DNA from: Posidonia oceanica
Lineage: Eukaryota > Streptophyta > Magnoliopsida > Alismatales > Posidoniaceae
Length of the DNA stretch: 64,000 nt
Assembly (NCBI GenBank): GCA_037176725.1
Contig: JAZBRS010000057.1
Coordinates: 87,999,501 to 88,063,500 of the forward strand
Direction of reading: 5' to 3'
In this document: positions 44,400 through 55,294 of the stretch, piece after piece
How positions within the stretch are numbered: position 1 is the stretch's first letter
Layout: each line of letters opens with the position of its first letter
Made by a program: the position numbers and the translations under genes
The notes under the pieces: generated by a model
What the model saw: only the letters and a program-made list of their open reading frames with translations
What the model was told of the DNA's origin: nothing
Databases searched by the model: none

Positions 44400-45326
44400 G
44401 TCAGAGGTTGGATGCAAAAAGAGTTATTAGGGGTGGCATGATGCGAATGAATGCCCTAATATGCGCTCTCTCACCATGCATGTCCTGAGTAGATGACCTA
44501 CCAGGACGCACTCAAGGGTAATGGGATTATGCAGACTCCAGGTTAGAAAATAAGGCTCCCGTCTCGACCCTGCCAAAGCTCAAGTATAACGGGTGCTGTG
44601 TTGGTGGCCTCGACCCTGCTAGAAGCATGGGTGGTACCCTCCACTAACACCGACGCGACCCCTAGACAAAGGAGGACAGACCGACTAACTTGCGCCACGC
44701 CAAAGCGTTGGGGGCAAGAGGCTGGGACTATCCTTCTCAGACTGTGGGTTGACTCAGATGAGAAGAATGCATGCTTTCTAAAATGCCGATACAAATGCTT
44801 TAGAGCGTTTTACTTGCGTTTTATTTAACCAAGGGGAAAAAATTACAAGTTTTGGCTCTAGTTGTGCTTAGATGTTATTGCTTTGCTTTATTGTGGCTTT
44901 TAGATTAAACAAGAGGGAAGCAAGCAAGTTTCTACTATCCTGGGCATGGCATATGCAAATGGGAGAGAAACAAGAAGTCATGGCATGCAAGCAATTCACA
45001 CAGCAAGGCAAAAAGCATGGGCATGGCATGTGCAAGTGTATGTGGACACGATAGTGAAAAGAAAACACTTATCATATCAAAAAGTAAGTATGCATGGTAT
45101 GTGCATGCATGGTGACATAGTATTTGTGTAAAACAAAACACATATCATACAAAAAGCATGTATAGTGTGCCAAGCAAATATTTAGGCATGTGATGTAGGA
45201 GAATAAAGTAGCGCAAGCAATCATGGCATAAAGCAAGTAAATAAACAAGCAAGCAGGTAAGCAGGCAAGGCAAGCAAAGCACAAAAGCAAGCGGCGAGAA
45301 GGCCAAGACGAAAGCCAGAGTACAAG
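44400..45326 (-). other. El4 leader, related to El1 leader
   Basis: No gene. Two blocks share text with El1: GGTGGTACCCTCCACTAACA near 44630 and the GCATGGCATGTGCAAGTGTA region near 45020. The order relative to the primer site is the same as in El1. Confidence 0.65.
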
Positions 45327-45327
45327 G

Positions 45328-45345
45328 TCCCTAGTGGAGTCGCCA
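45328..45345 (-). promoter_or_regulatory. El4 primer binding site, tRNA-Arg type
   Basis: Minus-strand TGGCGACTCCACTAGGGA, one base after the LTR end TTACTACA. It differs from the El1 site at two positions (CGCTGGGG to CACTAGGG); the first may match a different tRNA-Arg isoacceptor and the second looks like decay. Confidence 0.8.
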
Positions 45346-45346
45346 C

Positions 45347-48300
45347 TGTAGTAATCCTGAATTCTGATCGTCCATGCACGATGCCAAAACCTCGCGTGCA
45401 CCGATCAAAATATGCTCACTATATGCAGCAGGATTCGAGGGAAGAAGCTTGACTCGGAAACGCTGGCAAAAGAAGAAAAAAGAAATGATAAGACAAATCA
45501 GAGTCGCCACCAGGTCTATTGAATTGGGAGACAAGGAAAACCGAGGGTAAAGCATGAAAAGACATGCAAAACCGGATGCAAAGAGGGGGCAAAGGGATGC
45601 GATGCAACATAATGCGATGTTATGCTATGCTATGCTATGCTATGACTCGTGCCTAGGATGAAGGAAAGGTCGATGTGGGTCAAGAGAAAGGGCAAGGACT
45701 CCTGTTACGCACGGGGAAGGTGTTAGGCACCCCCGATACGTCCGAGAGTCGGTCTTTCTTAGGCAATCTCGCGCACTAATACAGAAAGGTGCTGGCCTAA
45801 TGCCTAAATGTAATGAATGTTTGCCTGCTATGCATGGGAAATAAACGTGCTATCTATGTGCTCAGCAGCACTGCTAGTGTTCCAAACTAGGCGAACCCTG
45901 GTTCGTGAGAACTCCTAGTCAGTAAGCATCATAGCCCTAATGCAGATGCAGGCGATAAAACAAAACTACAGGGAAAACCAGACAATGCAAGCGACATGCA
46001 AGGGGCAAACCAAAGCAGGCGTGAAAAATGGTGCGAAAGCGTGGAGAACGAGGCAAAAGTGCGGAAAACGATGCAAAGGCGCAGAAAACGATGTAGGGGC
46101 ACGGAAAACAATGCAAAGGCGCTGAAAACGATGCAAAAGCGAGGTGCAAAACTAAAACAGGGGTTAGGTAGCATGCATGGGGGTAGCAGTACGCATAAGA
46201 AACAATAAAACACGGAAAACAGCAAACGAAATCAAGTCGGCGTTTTAAAATCAAATTTAGCCTACTGCAAGCGTTGGATGCTGGCAACACCGGCGTCCAA
46301 CGTTGGACACTGGCACTGCTGGCGTCCAACACCTGCTGGAGGCAGACAGCATGCAACTTTTGAAAAGGGATGCATTCTAGCTATATGAATGCAATGCAGA
46401 TGCAGAAATGCAGCAAAATGGGTGCATGACATGCAGGGCAAACATGGCAACAAAACAGAAGCAGATTCAGAGCAAGGAGCAAGCCAAAATTAGCAATTAA
46501 AACAAGCAGAGCGTTGGACGCCCGTGGCCATGGCGTCCAACGTTAGACGCCAGAGAGGCAGGCGTCCAACACAGGCCAGAGGAAAACAAGACAAATAAGC
46601 ATACAGATGACAAATAAAATACTGGAGCATGCATTTAGGCTACTGTAGACAAGCATAGACTAAGCATGCAAGCATAGGATACAAAAGAAACCAAGAAACC
46701 CACCATCTGCAACATGTGCCAGGCATGGAGCTCAACCAGAGCGTTGGACACGAGCTGAACCAGCGTCCAATGTTGGACTCCAGGAACAGCAGCGTACAAC
46801 GCACTAGGAGGCACAAACACACAAGAACTTGCATAAAATTTAGCATATGAACTAAGGAAGTTGAGGAGCAGATGCTACGAAGGCTAAGCAAGGATATGAA
46901 CACAGGAATCATGCAAACATGCATATCAGAGCAACATACAAACATCTAAAAGCAAAGCAGAAGAACAGGGACGTTAGACGCTGGTGACAGCAGTGTCCAA
47001 CGTTGGACGCTGAAGTCCTCGGTGTCCAACGCCTGCAGAATGCAAACCCACCTGTACAAGGGGGAGCTCAGCTCTAAACCCCATCTAACATACACGCAAG
47101 CTACTGATGACATGCCAGATCAAGAAAGAAGCATTCACCAAGCTAATAATCCATGAGAAGTAAGAAAGGAAGAACATGCATAGGAGTAAAGGATAAAAAC
47201 CCAAGAAATGGATAACATGCAACTTAAGAGGATATTAGCAAGCCTAAGCATGGTTGCCATAGGGGCCAGGCATCACTAAGCATACACGGATCATGCATAG
47301 ATATCAAAAAGAGGCAAGGTGCAAGCATCGTAACAAAATAGAATTAACAGACATGTTGGACACTAGATGAACCAGCGTCCAACGTTGGACATGGCTCACC
47401 CAGGCGTCCAACGCAGGCAGACAGCAGATGACTTAAAGCATGCAAAAAAGATTTAAGGCATGATCCAAACAAGAAAGTAGGCATGGCATAGCATCTGAGA
47501 ACACGTAAAGAAGGCATGTAGCATGGGTTCGCAAAAAAAAAAGCAATAGCAAAGCATGGCAAAGCAAGGGCAAAGGCAAACAAAGCAGGGTGTTGGACGC
47601 TGGCTACTGCCGCGTCCAATGTTGGACGCACCAGCTTGGGCATCCAACACACTGAAGATCCTCCTGGCCATGAATCGCGACCAAAACGATCCAAAGCTGG
47701 AACCTAAGGATCCAGGAAGCAAGAGGGGGTCGAGATGAACACGTCGGTGTGTTCAGAGCCGGAAATGGTTGGCCAGATCAGGCCACCCATCTCCCCCACC
47801 TCGCTGCCAGAGGCCGAGCCAATTCTAGCCAACCAAGGCAGTGTGCAAGTGTATTAACTATCCTAGCATGTTGCTACATACGTGCACTAGCTAAGGGAAG
47901 CGAGAACCTACCTGTGCGCGACCTGGAACGACCTGTCAAGCTCGCAGCCAGCGCTGCGGAAGATGGCGGCAGGGCTGACTTCGGCAAGCTTGCTTGGCTT
48001 GCTAGGGGCACAGGAGAGGGCGGCGATGGTTCAGGAAGGAAGGTGGATACTTGGTCTTTGCTCTGGAGGTGGTGAATTGGCGAGGGAGTGGCTGTGCTGG
48101 TTTGTGCGTGTGTGCAAAAGTGGCTGTTTGGCATGGTTTTGTGTTGGGTGCATGGGTTCTGCTGCAAATGGCAGCGACTTGCAGAGGAATGGCAGGCGAT
48201 GTCAAGGCTTTGCAGAGCTTCTGGGTGAGGGGAAGGCACGAGGGTGGCAGGAGGGGGCGTGGGCATGCCAGAGGGCGGCGCCGGAGATGCTGGTGGCAGA

Positions 48301-48816
48301 GGAATGAACGGCAGATGGCAGTGAGGAGAAGAGAGAGTGGGAAATGGGCTGGGGAAGAATAGATGGCTAGTATGTGGAGTAACTCGGCCTTGGAAGGTAG
48401 TGGATGGCCTAGAGTGCAAGAGGGGACGGGTAGTAAGTGCGGAGGGGCGGTGGAGTGGACGGGAGGTGAGCCGAAGGAGGCGGAGCAACCGCCGCTGCAA
48501 CCGAGTCGTTGGACGCTAGAGCAGAAGGCATCCAACGTTGGATGCTAGCACAGGGCGCGTCCAACGTTGGATGCTGCCTATTCTAGCGTACAACAAACCC
48601 AAGATGCAAAAGGCTAAAATGGGCTTGGGCTTGGGCCTGGAAAGGGTTTAAAAATGTGCAAAAAGGCTTTCGTTGAGGCTTTGGGATTTAGGTAAGGTTT
48701 AGGTTTGGTTTTGGGGTAGAAATGGGTTTGCCTGAAAAAGAGTGCCATCCTAGAGTCCAAACAAGCCTACAGGAGAAAACCAACAACTTCCAGGCTATCA
48801 GAATGGGGTGTCTACT
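45347..48816 (-). repeat. El4 5' LTR, 3.47 kb
   Basis: It runs from a slightly mutated start (AGTAGACACCCC at 48816, expected TGTAGACACCCC) to TTACTACA at 45347. It carries the hairpin modules at about 46271, 46511, 46741, 46971, 47353, 47591 and 48507. The module at 47591-47650 is complete here but is missing one hairpin in the 3' LTR. The LTR-internal primer look-alike lies at 45500-45509. Confidence 0.88.
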
Positions 48817-51453
48817 GGCAGGAAACAAAACGTCGGAGGAAAACCATACAATGCAAGGATGCGGCAAGCAAGGGGAAATCGAGTAAGGATGCAGAAGTAA
48901 ACAAAACAGATAGTCGATGAGTAAACAGAGAAACAAAACTCTGCACATAGCCTGCTCTGGGCTCAGGTTGCGCACTTGCAAGTCGTGCTGGATCTAGACG
49001 CCTTATACACGCGCTCAAAGGTCACGTGTATAATATACGTTAGATCCTGTCACTCACAGGACGCGTTCCCAGAATCACAAAGAAGATCAATGTGCTCAAA
49101 ACACAAATACTTGGCAAACAGCGATAAAACCAAGTAAACAGAGATCGAGGATGCTGAAACAGAATGCAGGGACTAAGATGCAATGTTCTGGAAAGTGCAT
49201 GCAATGCAATAGTTAAGTCCTTAATGCAATTTGGACTATGATGCAATATGGGAGAAATGCAAAGGGGGAACATGCAATATAGCAAAAGGCAGGGGGCAAT
49301 ATGCAGTATGCCCCAAAAGGTAGAGGGCAATATGCAGTATGCCCAAAAGGTAGGGGGCAACATGCAAAATGCCCATGAAATGATAAGCATGCAATAGTTT
49401 AGGTTCTGGACCTAAATGCAATAAAACTAAGCCGCTGGACCTAAATGCAATGCAGCATGAATGCTATGTATGCAACTGCAGGACCTATATGCAGTAAAGC
49501 TATAATGCAAGACTAAAATGCAATGCAAGCATAATTGCAATATAGTTTAAATGTGATTTAAATGCATGTATGCATGCAAATGGACTTATGTGCAAATATG
49601 CAAAACTGGAGGACTTAACAGTAATGCAATATAGTTTACATGCTCATTTAAATGAATGAATGCATATACACTGGACTAAAATGAAATAAACTAAACCACA
49701 GGGCTTTTCTGTAATGCAATATAGTTTAAAAATGCATTTAAATGATTGATGAATGCATAGTGGACTTAAATGCAATTAAAATAAGTTACTGGGCTTTTTT
49801 GCAATGCAATATAGTTTAAAATGCATTTAAATGAATGAATGAATGCATAATGGAATGCAATAAAAGTAAGATGCTGGATTAAAATGCAATGCAGTATGAT
49901 TCTAAATATGATTTAAATGAAATCTAAATCAAATCAGGACCTAAATGAAAAGAAAATAACTAGCTGGACTTTATTTCAATGCAGCAAAATAACAAATTAA
50001 AACTATATGCTGCTACAGTTCTACAGTGTCGCCCGACACTGCAGACCTGCGTCGGGGAAGAAAGGGGCAGCCGCGACGGTGTGGCGCACTTCCGGCCAAG
50101 TGGAGGCGTCCGGAGGCTGGAGGCGGTCTGTCCGGAGGTGAGGGAGGCGTGAGCGGCACGCGGAGGCGTTAGCGGCGCGCGGTAGCGTCTGGAGTGCTCT
50201 GTCAACCTCGGTGTGCAGTTGTAGGCATTGTTGCGGGTGGAGGAGGGGCTGCTGGCATCGGCTAGGCTCGCTCGCTGCATGGTTGAGCTTCTGGAGGTCT
50301 GAAGAGGCGATCTGGAGGCGAGGGGAGCGTCTGGTGCTGCGGAGCTCGCTCGCGGCTGGTGGACGGCGCCGGGGAAGAAGATGGATTCTGGCGAGGCGAA
50401 AAGGAGCACAAGGCACGAAATGCAAAAGAAATAGGCTAGGAAGCAAGAGAGGCATGCAACGAAGCTAATGGGAGTGTCCCTTACCTGAGTGCGCGCTCGG
50501 AGAGGTCTGTCGACCTCGGATGGGTGCGACGGTGGTGCTGTGGACAGAGGAGGCGCTGGAGGCACTGGAAGGCTACTGGCGCGGTCCGGGGAGGTTGCTG
50601 GCTTTGCGGAGAAGGCCTGGGAGCTAGTGGATTGTCCGCTTTCCCGGTCTGTGCTCGGATTGAAGAAATGGGTCTCAAAGGCTATTTTCCTCTTATTTTC
50701 TCTCTATGGCTCTCTCAGAGGGTTTGGCCTCCTCAAGTGGGTTCGTGGAGGATGGTTTGAGGTGGAAAGGAGTTGTGAAGGAGTGTGGATCTGCTGTGCT
50801 TGTGTAGAGAAGATGGGCTGTAGTTGCAGCTGGGAGGAAAGAAACGGGTTGCTGTGAGGAGCTGCTGTTGTGAATTGGGCTTGCTCTGGTGCTGTGAATG
50901 CATGGAGATGTGGTGAAGCCAACCGCGAGCAATGGAGAATTGTGGGGAAGCAAGCCAATTGAAAGAAGGAGGAGGATGCCATTGTTTTATTGAGGAGGAA
51001 AGCAATGGTTGCCGTTGATTCAGATCTTAGATCTGAACGGCCAGCCAAGATGAAGGTGGTGGCAGGAGGCTGAGGTGGTGGCAAGCTGTTGGCTGGAGTG
51101 CGACAGAGGAGGTGGCTTGCAGGAGGTCGTGGGTTGGCTGCAAAAATGTGTGAGTGCTGTGGAGGGAGATCGTGGTTCACTGTTTGATTGAAGAAGGGAA
51201 AAATGAAATGAAATGTGGTTTGGGCCTGGATAACGGGCCTGGGGTGAGAAGGAAAAGAAAGGGAAAGAAATAAGGAGGGTTGGCTGCAGTGTGATGGGCT
51301 GAAATAAAAAAGAGAGGGCTGTGGGCTTGCAGTGGGATTGGTTGTGATGAAAATAAAGGGAAAAAGGTTTGAGCTTTGGTGGGCTTGTGTGGGCTTGGGG
51401 TATGATTGGGTTTAATTGGGATTAGGGTTTTGGTTCAAAATGGGGTGTCTACA
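48817..51453 (-). repeat. Fragment of another minus-strand LTR of the El1-like family
   Basis: Its 5' edge is TGTAGACACCCCATTTTG at 51453. Going left, it follows the family block order: T/G-biased start, GC-rich block (about 51180-50030), then a block of ATGCAATGCA / GGACTTAAATGCAAT words (49960-49140) resembling 13380-14270. It stops at 48817 where the El4 LTR begins, so the rest, including primer-site end and element body, is not found. It abuts chromovirus LTR at 51454. Confidence 0.7.
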
Positions 51454-52369
51454 GAGGGTTAGGTACGAGTCCGAGGTTGTGGCTACGAAATGGTAGGGCC
51501 CTGGGTTGGAATCCCAGGTGGCACAAGTTGAGGACGTCGAGAGGACGTACCCTAGTTGAGGACGTCGAGAGGATGTACCCTATGTTTGTCCTAAAATGGA
51601 CCTTTGGAGGGTTCATAGAGTAAGAATCCGGGACAAATGAGCTCCTACACAGGGTGGCTTGTCCGTGGTGATGCAGTGCACTTCAGTGGCTGCTTATGGG
51701 CTGGTCGGTCACTGGTGGCCACGGTGACACGACAGGATTTCACGCTGGGTGCGTGTGTTGTGGTTTTCTTTGCTCGGATTCAGATTTACCGGCTTTGGTC
51801 TATAAAAGACCGTGGTTTTGAGATGTGGTTTTGTGGTGGTTTTCTGCACTTGGAAGGGTGTCGAGTAACCATGTGCATCATGGATTTCATAGAATGCACA
51901 TGCTTTGAAAGAAAAGTTGTTATGGTTTTTGAAAAGCATGTTTTAAAAAGGAAATTTTGTGTTTCTCTGTTATAGAGTTTTGCTGATGTTGGTGCCTTTG
52001 CAGACTTCTGGCTTGGGACTGCCAAGAGAGGCAGCTGTGTGGTTTTGGGAGCTGGTTGCTACTAGTTTCAGTTTTCGGTTGGTTGTTTTCCTTATTTTTG
52101 GTAGGCATGTGCTGGGTGACAATTAGATGTCACTCATGCGTGTTTCCTTTAGTTTTCTTTCAGGTGCAGATCGAGGAGCTGCAGTCCAGTCTAGTGCACA
52201 TAGTTGGAGCCGCACACCGTAGGTTCTGGTTAAAAATAGGTTTTGTTGAGTTTGTTTCAGTTATTTATCCATTATTTATTAAAGTTCCTGCAAATTTTTG
52301 GTTAGATATTTATTTGTTGAATTATTATGGGTAGTTTGATGCTTGTTGTGGCATCGGGGGCATTACAAG

Positions 52370-52381
52370 TGGTATCAAAGC
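52370..52381 (+). promoter_or_regulatory. El5 primer binding site, tRNA-iMet type
   Basis: TGGTATCAAAGC is one base off the canonical TGGTATCAGAGC that pairs with the 3' end of initiator tRNA-Met, two bases after the LTR end. This is the usual arrangement in plant chromoviruses. Confidence 0.85.
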
Positions 52382-52446
52382 TCTAGGTACACTAAGTGCA
52401 TTAGCTTATGGTGTCCGGTCTAGTGGCTCGCTCAGTAGGACTACAT

Positions 52447-52451
52447 GATAT
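52447..52451 (+). repeat. Target-site duplication of El6, left copy
   Basis: GATAT immediately before the El6 LTR start (TGTACATACC); the identical GATAT follows the 3' LTR at 62077-62081. Confidence 0.9.
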
Positions 52452-53803
52452 TGTACATACCCCGTTCTGGCACTCTCCTTGTATTTTTAGGTACCACTGC
52501 ACTAAATCATGCACCACTCATCATTAGAAGCAATTTGCTCAGCTTAAGTACTCTCCAAAAGCTCAATTGCCAGTCTGGGACGTTATATACGTGAATCCTT
52601 GCGTTTAACGTATCCAGTTCAATCTCCTTCCATGTTAGCCCAACTTTTCTTTTGGACCCAAAGCAATTATTCAAAGTCGAACGGGTCAATGTTCCTTATC
52701 CATAGAGCCATAATTACCTCTTTATTTGATTGAGACATGTCCCCATGATTAAGAGGCCAAATTTGGCAAGTTTGCAACCTAGGTGTGTTATACGCTGGAA
52801 ATCCGGCGTATAACGTTAGACTCTGAGAATCCAGCGTATAACGTTAGACTCTGAGAATCCAGCATATAACACCTCTAAATTGTGTTCCACAACTTTCCTT
52901 ATTTGGCCAAATACAAAATCCGTGTTTTTGCCTTCTTTAGACTCTGTTGACCAATCAATGCAATTAACACCAGTTTAATGACACTTAATCAAGTTTTAAT
53001 TGGGGAATATTCCTTTATCCTGGCAGTTATGCCTCGGAGGTCATTATACGCTGGGATTCCAGCGTATAACACTTCTAAAACAGGAAATTTTGCTGACTTG
53101 GCCTTTGTATCCATATTTGTTCCTCCCCTGCTTCTATAAAAGCAGAGGTACCCCCACAGGGTCAGGGGACGGGTTTTTGGAGAGAGGAACACAATTTTAG
53201 AGGGAAATTTATGAGAGAGAAGTTGTGGAAATCAAGTGAGTTGAGAAAGAGTTTTGAGAGAGCTTGAGTCCTCTTCCATCTTCAACCACGCCAACGGCGT
53301 ATTGCATTCTGTTGCATACCATCCATATCAAAAGGGGGTTTTCTTTTTAATAGTTTGCATATCATATTTCCTTTCACATATTGTTGTAGCTGCTCATATT
53401 CGTACATAGTTGCAACTGGGGGGCTAAAACCCCTTGGATAAGTCTTTTCCTTTTTTCTTTTTTCATATCACTTTTTTATTTGCTTTGAATCGTATACTAC
53501 ACTTTATTAATCCGCATCTTTAAATCTATTTTACAAGGAAGAAGAAGAAGAAGAAGAAGAAGAAGAAACTCACCAAGCACGGGCACCCTTGGGCAACGTT
53601 GGCGTTGTCCCAAGGTAGCTGAATCCGCAACTCATATCACATCTCCCAAGGCGTCTCGAGGGCCCGCGAAAGCGAACCGAGAGTGGCGATCACACCAATT
53701 CCATCACCTGTGGAGTGACGGAGTTGGATACAAAAAGCGGACCCCGAGAAAGAGCAAATAGAACCAAAACAAGCCTCTTCTCCTCCAAAACCCCATATCC
53801 ACA
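52452..53803 (+). repeat. El6 5' LTR, 1352 bp
   Basis: Starts TGTACATACCCCGTTCTGG, ends CCCATATCCACA. Contains GTTATACGC/GCGTATAAC hairpins at 52787-52870 and 53043-53070, a TATA box at 53135, and a GAA microsatellite at about 53538-53567 that is longer than in the 3' LTR. Confidence 0.93.
53135..53142 (+). promoter_or_regulatory. El6 LTR TATA box inside an inverted repeat (5' copy)
   Basis: TATAAAAG lies between CCCCTGCTT and AAGCAGAGG, so the TATA box sits in the loop and upper stem of a possible hairpin; one arm base is mutated here compared with the 3' LTR. Downstream sequence is A/G-rich, as in many plant leaders. Confidence 0.75.
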
Positions 53804-55294
53804 GATTGGCAATCACGATGGGATGGCTAGAAGTGCCCCCGTGCAAGGTGAGTAATTTCTTTCTTCTTCTTCCTTGTATCTTCATTTCAAGTTTTTTTTT
53901 TGTTTGTTTTAAGGTAGCGGTGAAATTCCTCATAGTGTTTTGAGGCACCGTGATCCTTTCGTTTTTTCTTCTACGTCCAAATAACTGAAATCACCTCCCA
54001 TTTTCTCTGGGATTCTTGGGAGTGGAGGTGATTCGTAAAAGCCACTGATTTTCTGTAAAAAAACTCTGTCAGTACGTTATACGCGTGATCTGGTGCGTCT
54101 GACATTGGACGCTGCAATATCCGCGTCTAACGACTACTGAACAGAAACCTTTCTGTTTTAAAATTTTTCTTAGTTTTCTTTTCATAACTGGCCCAAGGAC
54201 TGAGGTGTGAGCTGATCAACTTTGCCATAGGGACCGGAATCTCATTTTCCTTTAGGTGCTTTACAAAAAAACCAAATAAAAATTGAATTTTTCTGAATGA
54301 CTTGCATGGCCCTATTTAGGGAACTAATTTGATTGTGTCTTTTCTTGGATTACATAAAGTAACCACTTGAATCATGAGCACCTCTGTTGCAAAGAACTTA
54401 AGAGAGGTGTTTGTGTTGTCACTTGCTTTCACAAGGGGCACTCTTCTCTCCCTTGCTCCGTGTGGAAGTAAGTCAGAAACCCAAGTCTAGATTTGCATTC
54501 TTCCCTCCCCCTTCGGTGGTTTGTTTATTTTATTGTTGTTGATACGTGAGAGACCCGATTAATACTGAGTACGCTGGGCTTTACCTCTACGAGGTAGGGA
54601 CCTAAGTGTATTCGGGCTCCCCCTAACATCCTCAGGAGTTGAGGTAGGGGGTAGTACCAAAAAAAAATATTTACCCATTTTGTGAGGATCCATAGAAATC
54701 CCTGAAAAGAAAGCCATACCTAAGCCTTAAGGTACCCTGAGAGCTACGCAGGTTTAAGACACTAATCTCAAAGCGAAAACATAAATCAAAATTTTAAATC
54801 GCTGTCTGAAAGTGTTTCTGTGAAGTTTTCTGAAACAGGGTGTTAGACGTTGAAATCTCTGCGAATAACGTTAGATGCAGGAAATAGTGTGTCTAACACA
54901 TTCTTTTCTTGGCTGCTTATTTTTAGCTTTTCTGTGTGGATTAATTGTAGGGTAAAACATTGAAAGAAAAAAAAACCATAAACAGGACAGTAGCAGTTTT
55001 ATATTCAGTTTTTACTTTTTAGGAGCCTATATTAAATCGCAAAATTTTGTAATTTCCTTTTTTTGTAAGCACTTGTAACCCTTCCATTATATATATAAAA
55101 AAAGAGAGAAAACAAAAAAGAAAAAAAGGAGAGAAAGAAAAAAAGGAAACGAGAGGAAAAAGAGAAGACAGGAAAAGAACGGAGGAATACTGTTGAGGGT
55201 GTTGTACGCGTGAATTACTACGTCCAACGTTGTATGCGCATTTTGAGGCGTATTACACCCTGAATCAAATTCCAACTCATTTTCAAAAGTTGCT
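53804..55294 (+). other. El6 leader
   Basis: About 1.5 kb without a gene. The candidate primer site TGGCAATCACGATGGGA begins at 53807, but I cannot assign a tRNA. Double-hairpin modules are at 54073-54133, 54841-54899 and 55200-55259. A purine-rich stretch lies at 55090-55190. Confidence 0.6.

Larger units (their letters stand above)
35007..48816 (-). mobile_element. El4: non-autonomous Tat-like element with decayed gag and no pol
   Basis: Minus-strand element: 5' LTR 48816 to 45347, primer site 45345 to 45328, leader related to El1 (about 45320-44400), gag pseudogene (44290-42350), hairpin arrays and unknown DNA (42180-39785), TGCTAATGC-rich DNA (39780-38380), pre-PPT box and PPT (38252 to 38239), 3' LTR 38237 to 35007. 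The two LTRs are near-identical by eye, so insertion is fairly recent. The 3' LTR lacks the last 227 bp. No RT, RNase H or integrase is present. Confidence 0.85.
51454..52451 (+). mobile_element. El5 left part: chromovirus 5' LTR remnant, primer site and leader start
   Basis: The LTR text runs to CATTACA at 52367, then AG, then a primer site matching tRNA-iMet (52370-52381). The LTR left end is missing at 51454. About 80 bp of leader follow before El6 is inserted at 52452; the other half resumes at 62077 (or 62082 excluding the duplicated GATAT). A duplicated pair GTTGAGGACGTCGAGAGGA lies near 51530-51580. Confidence 0.75.
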
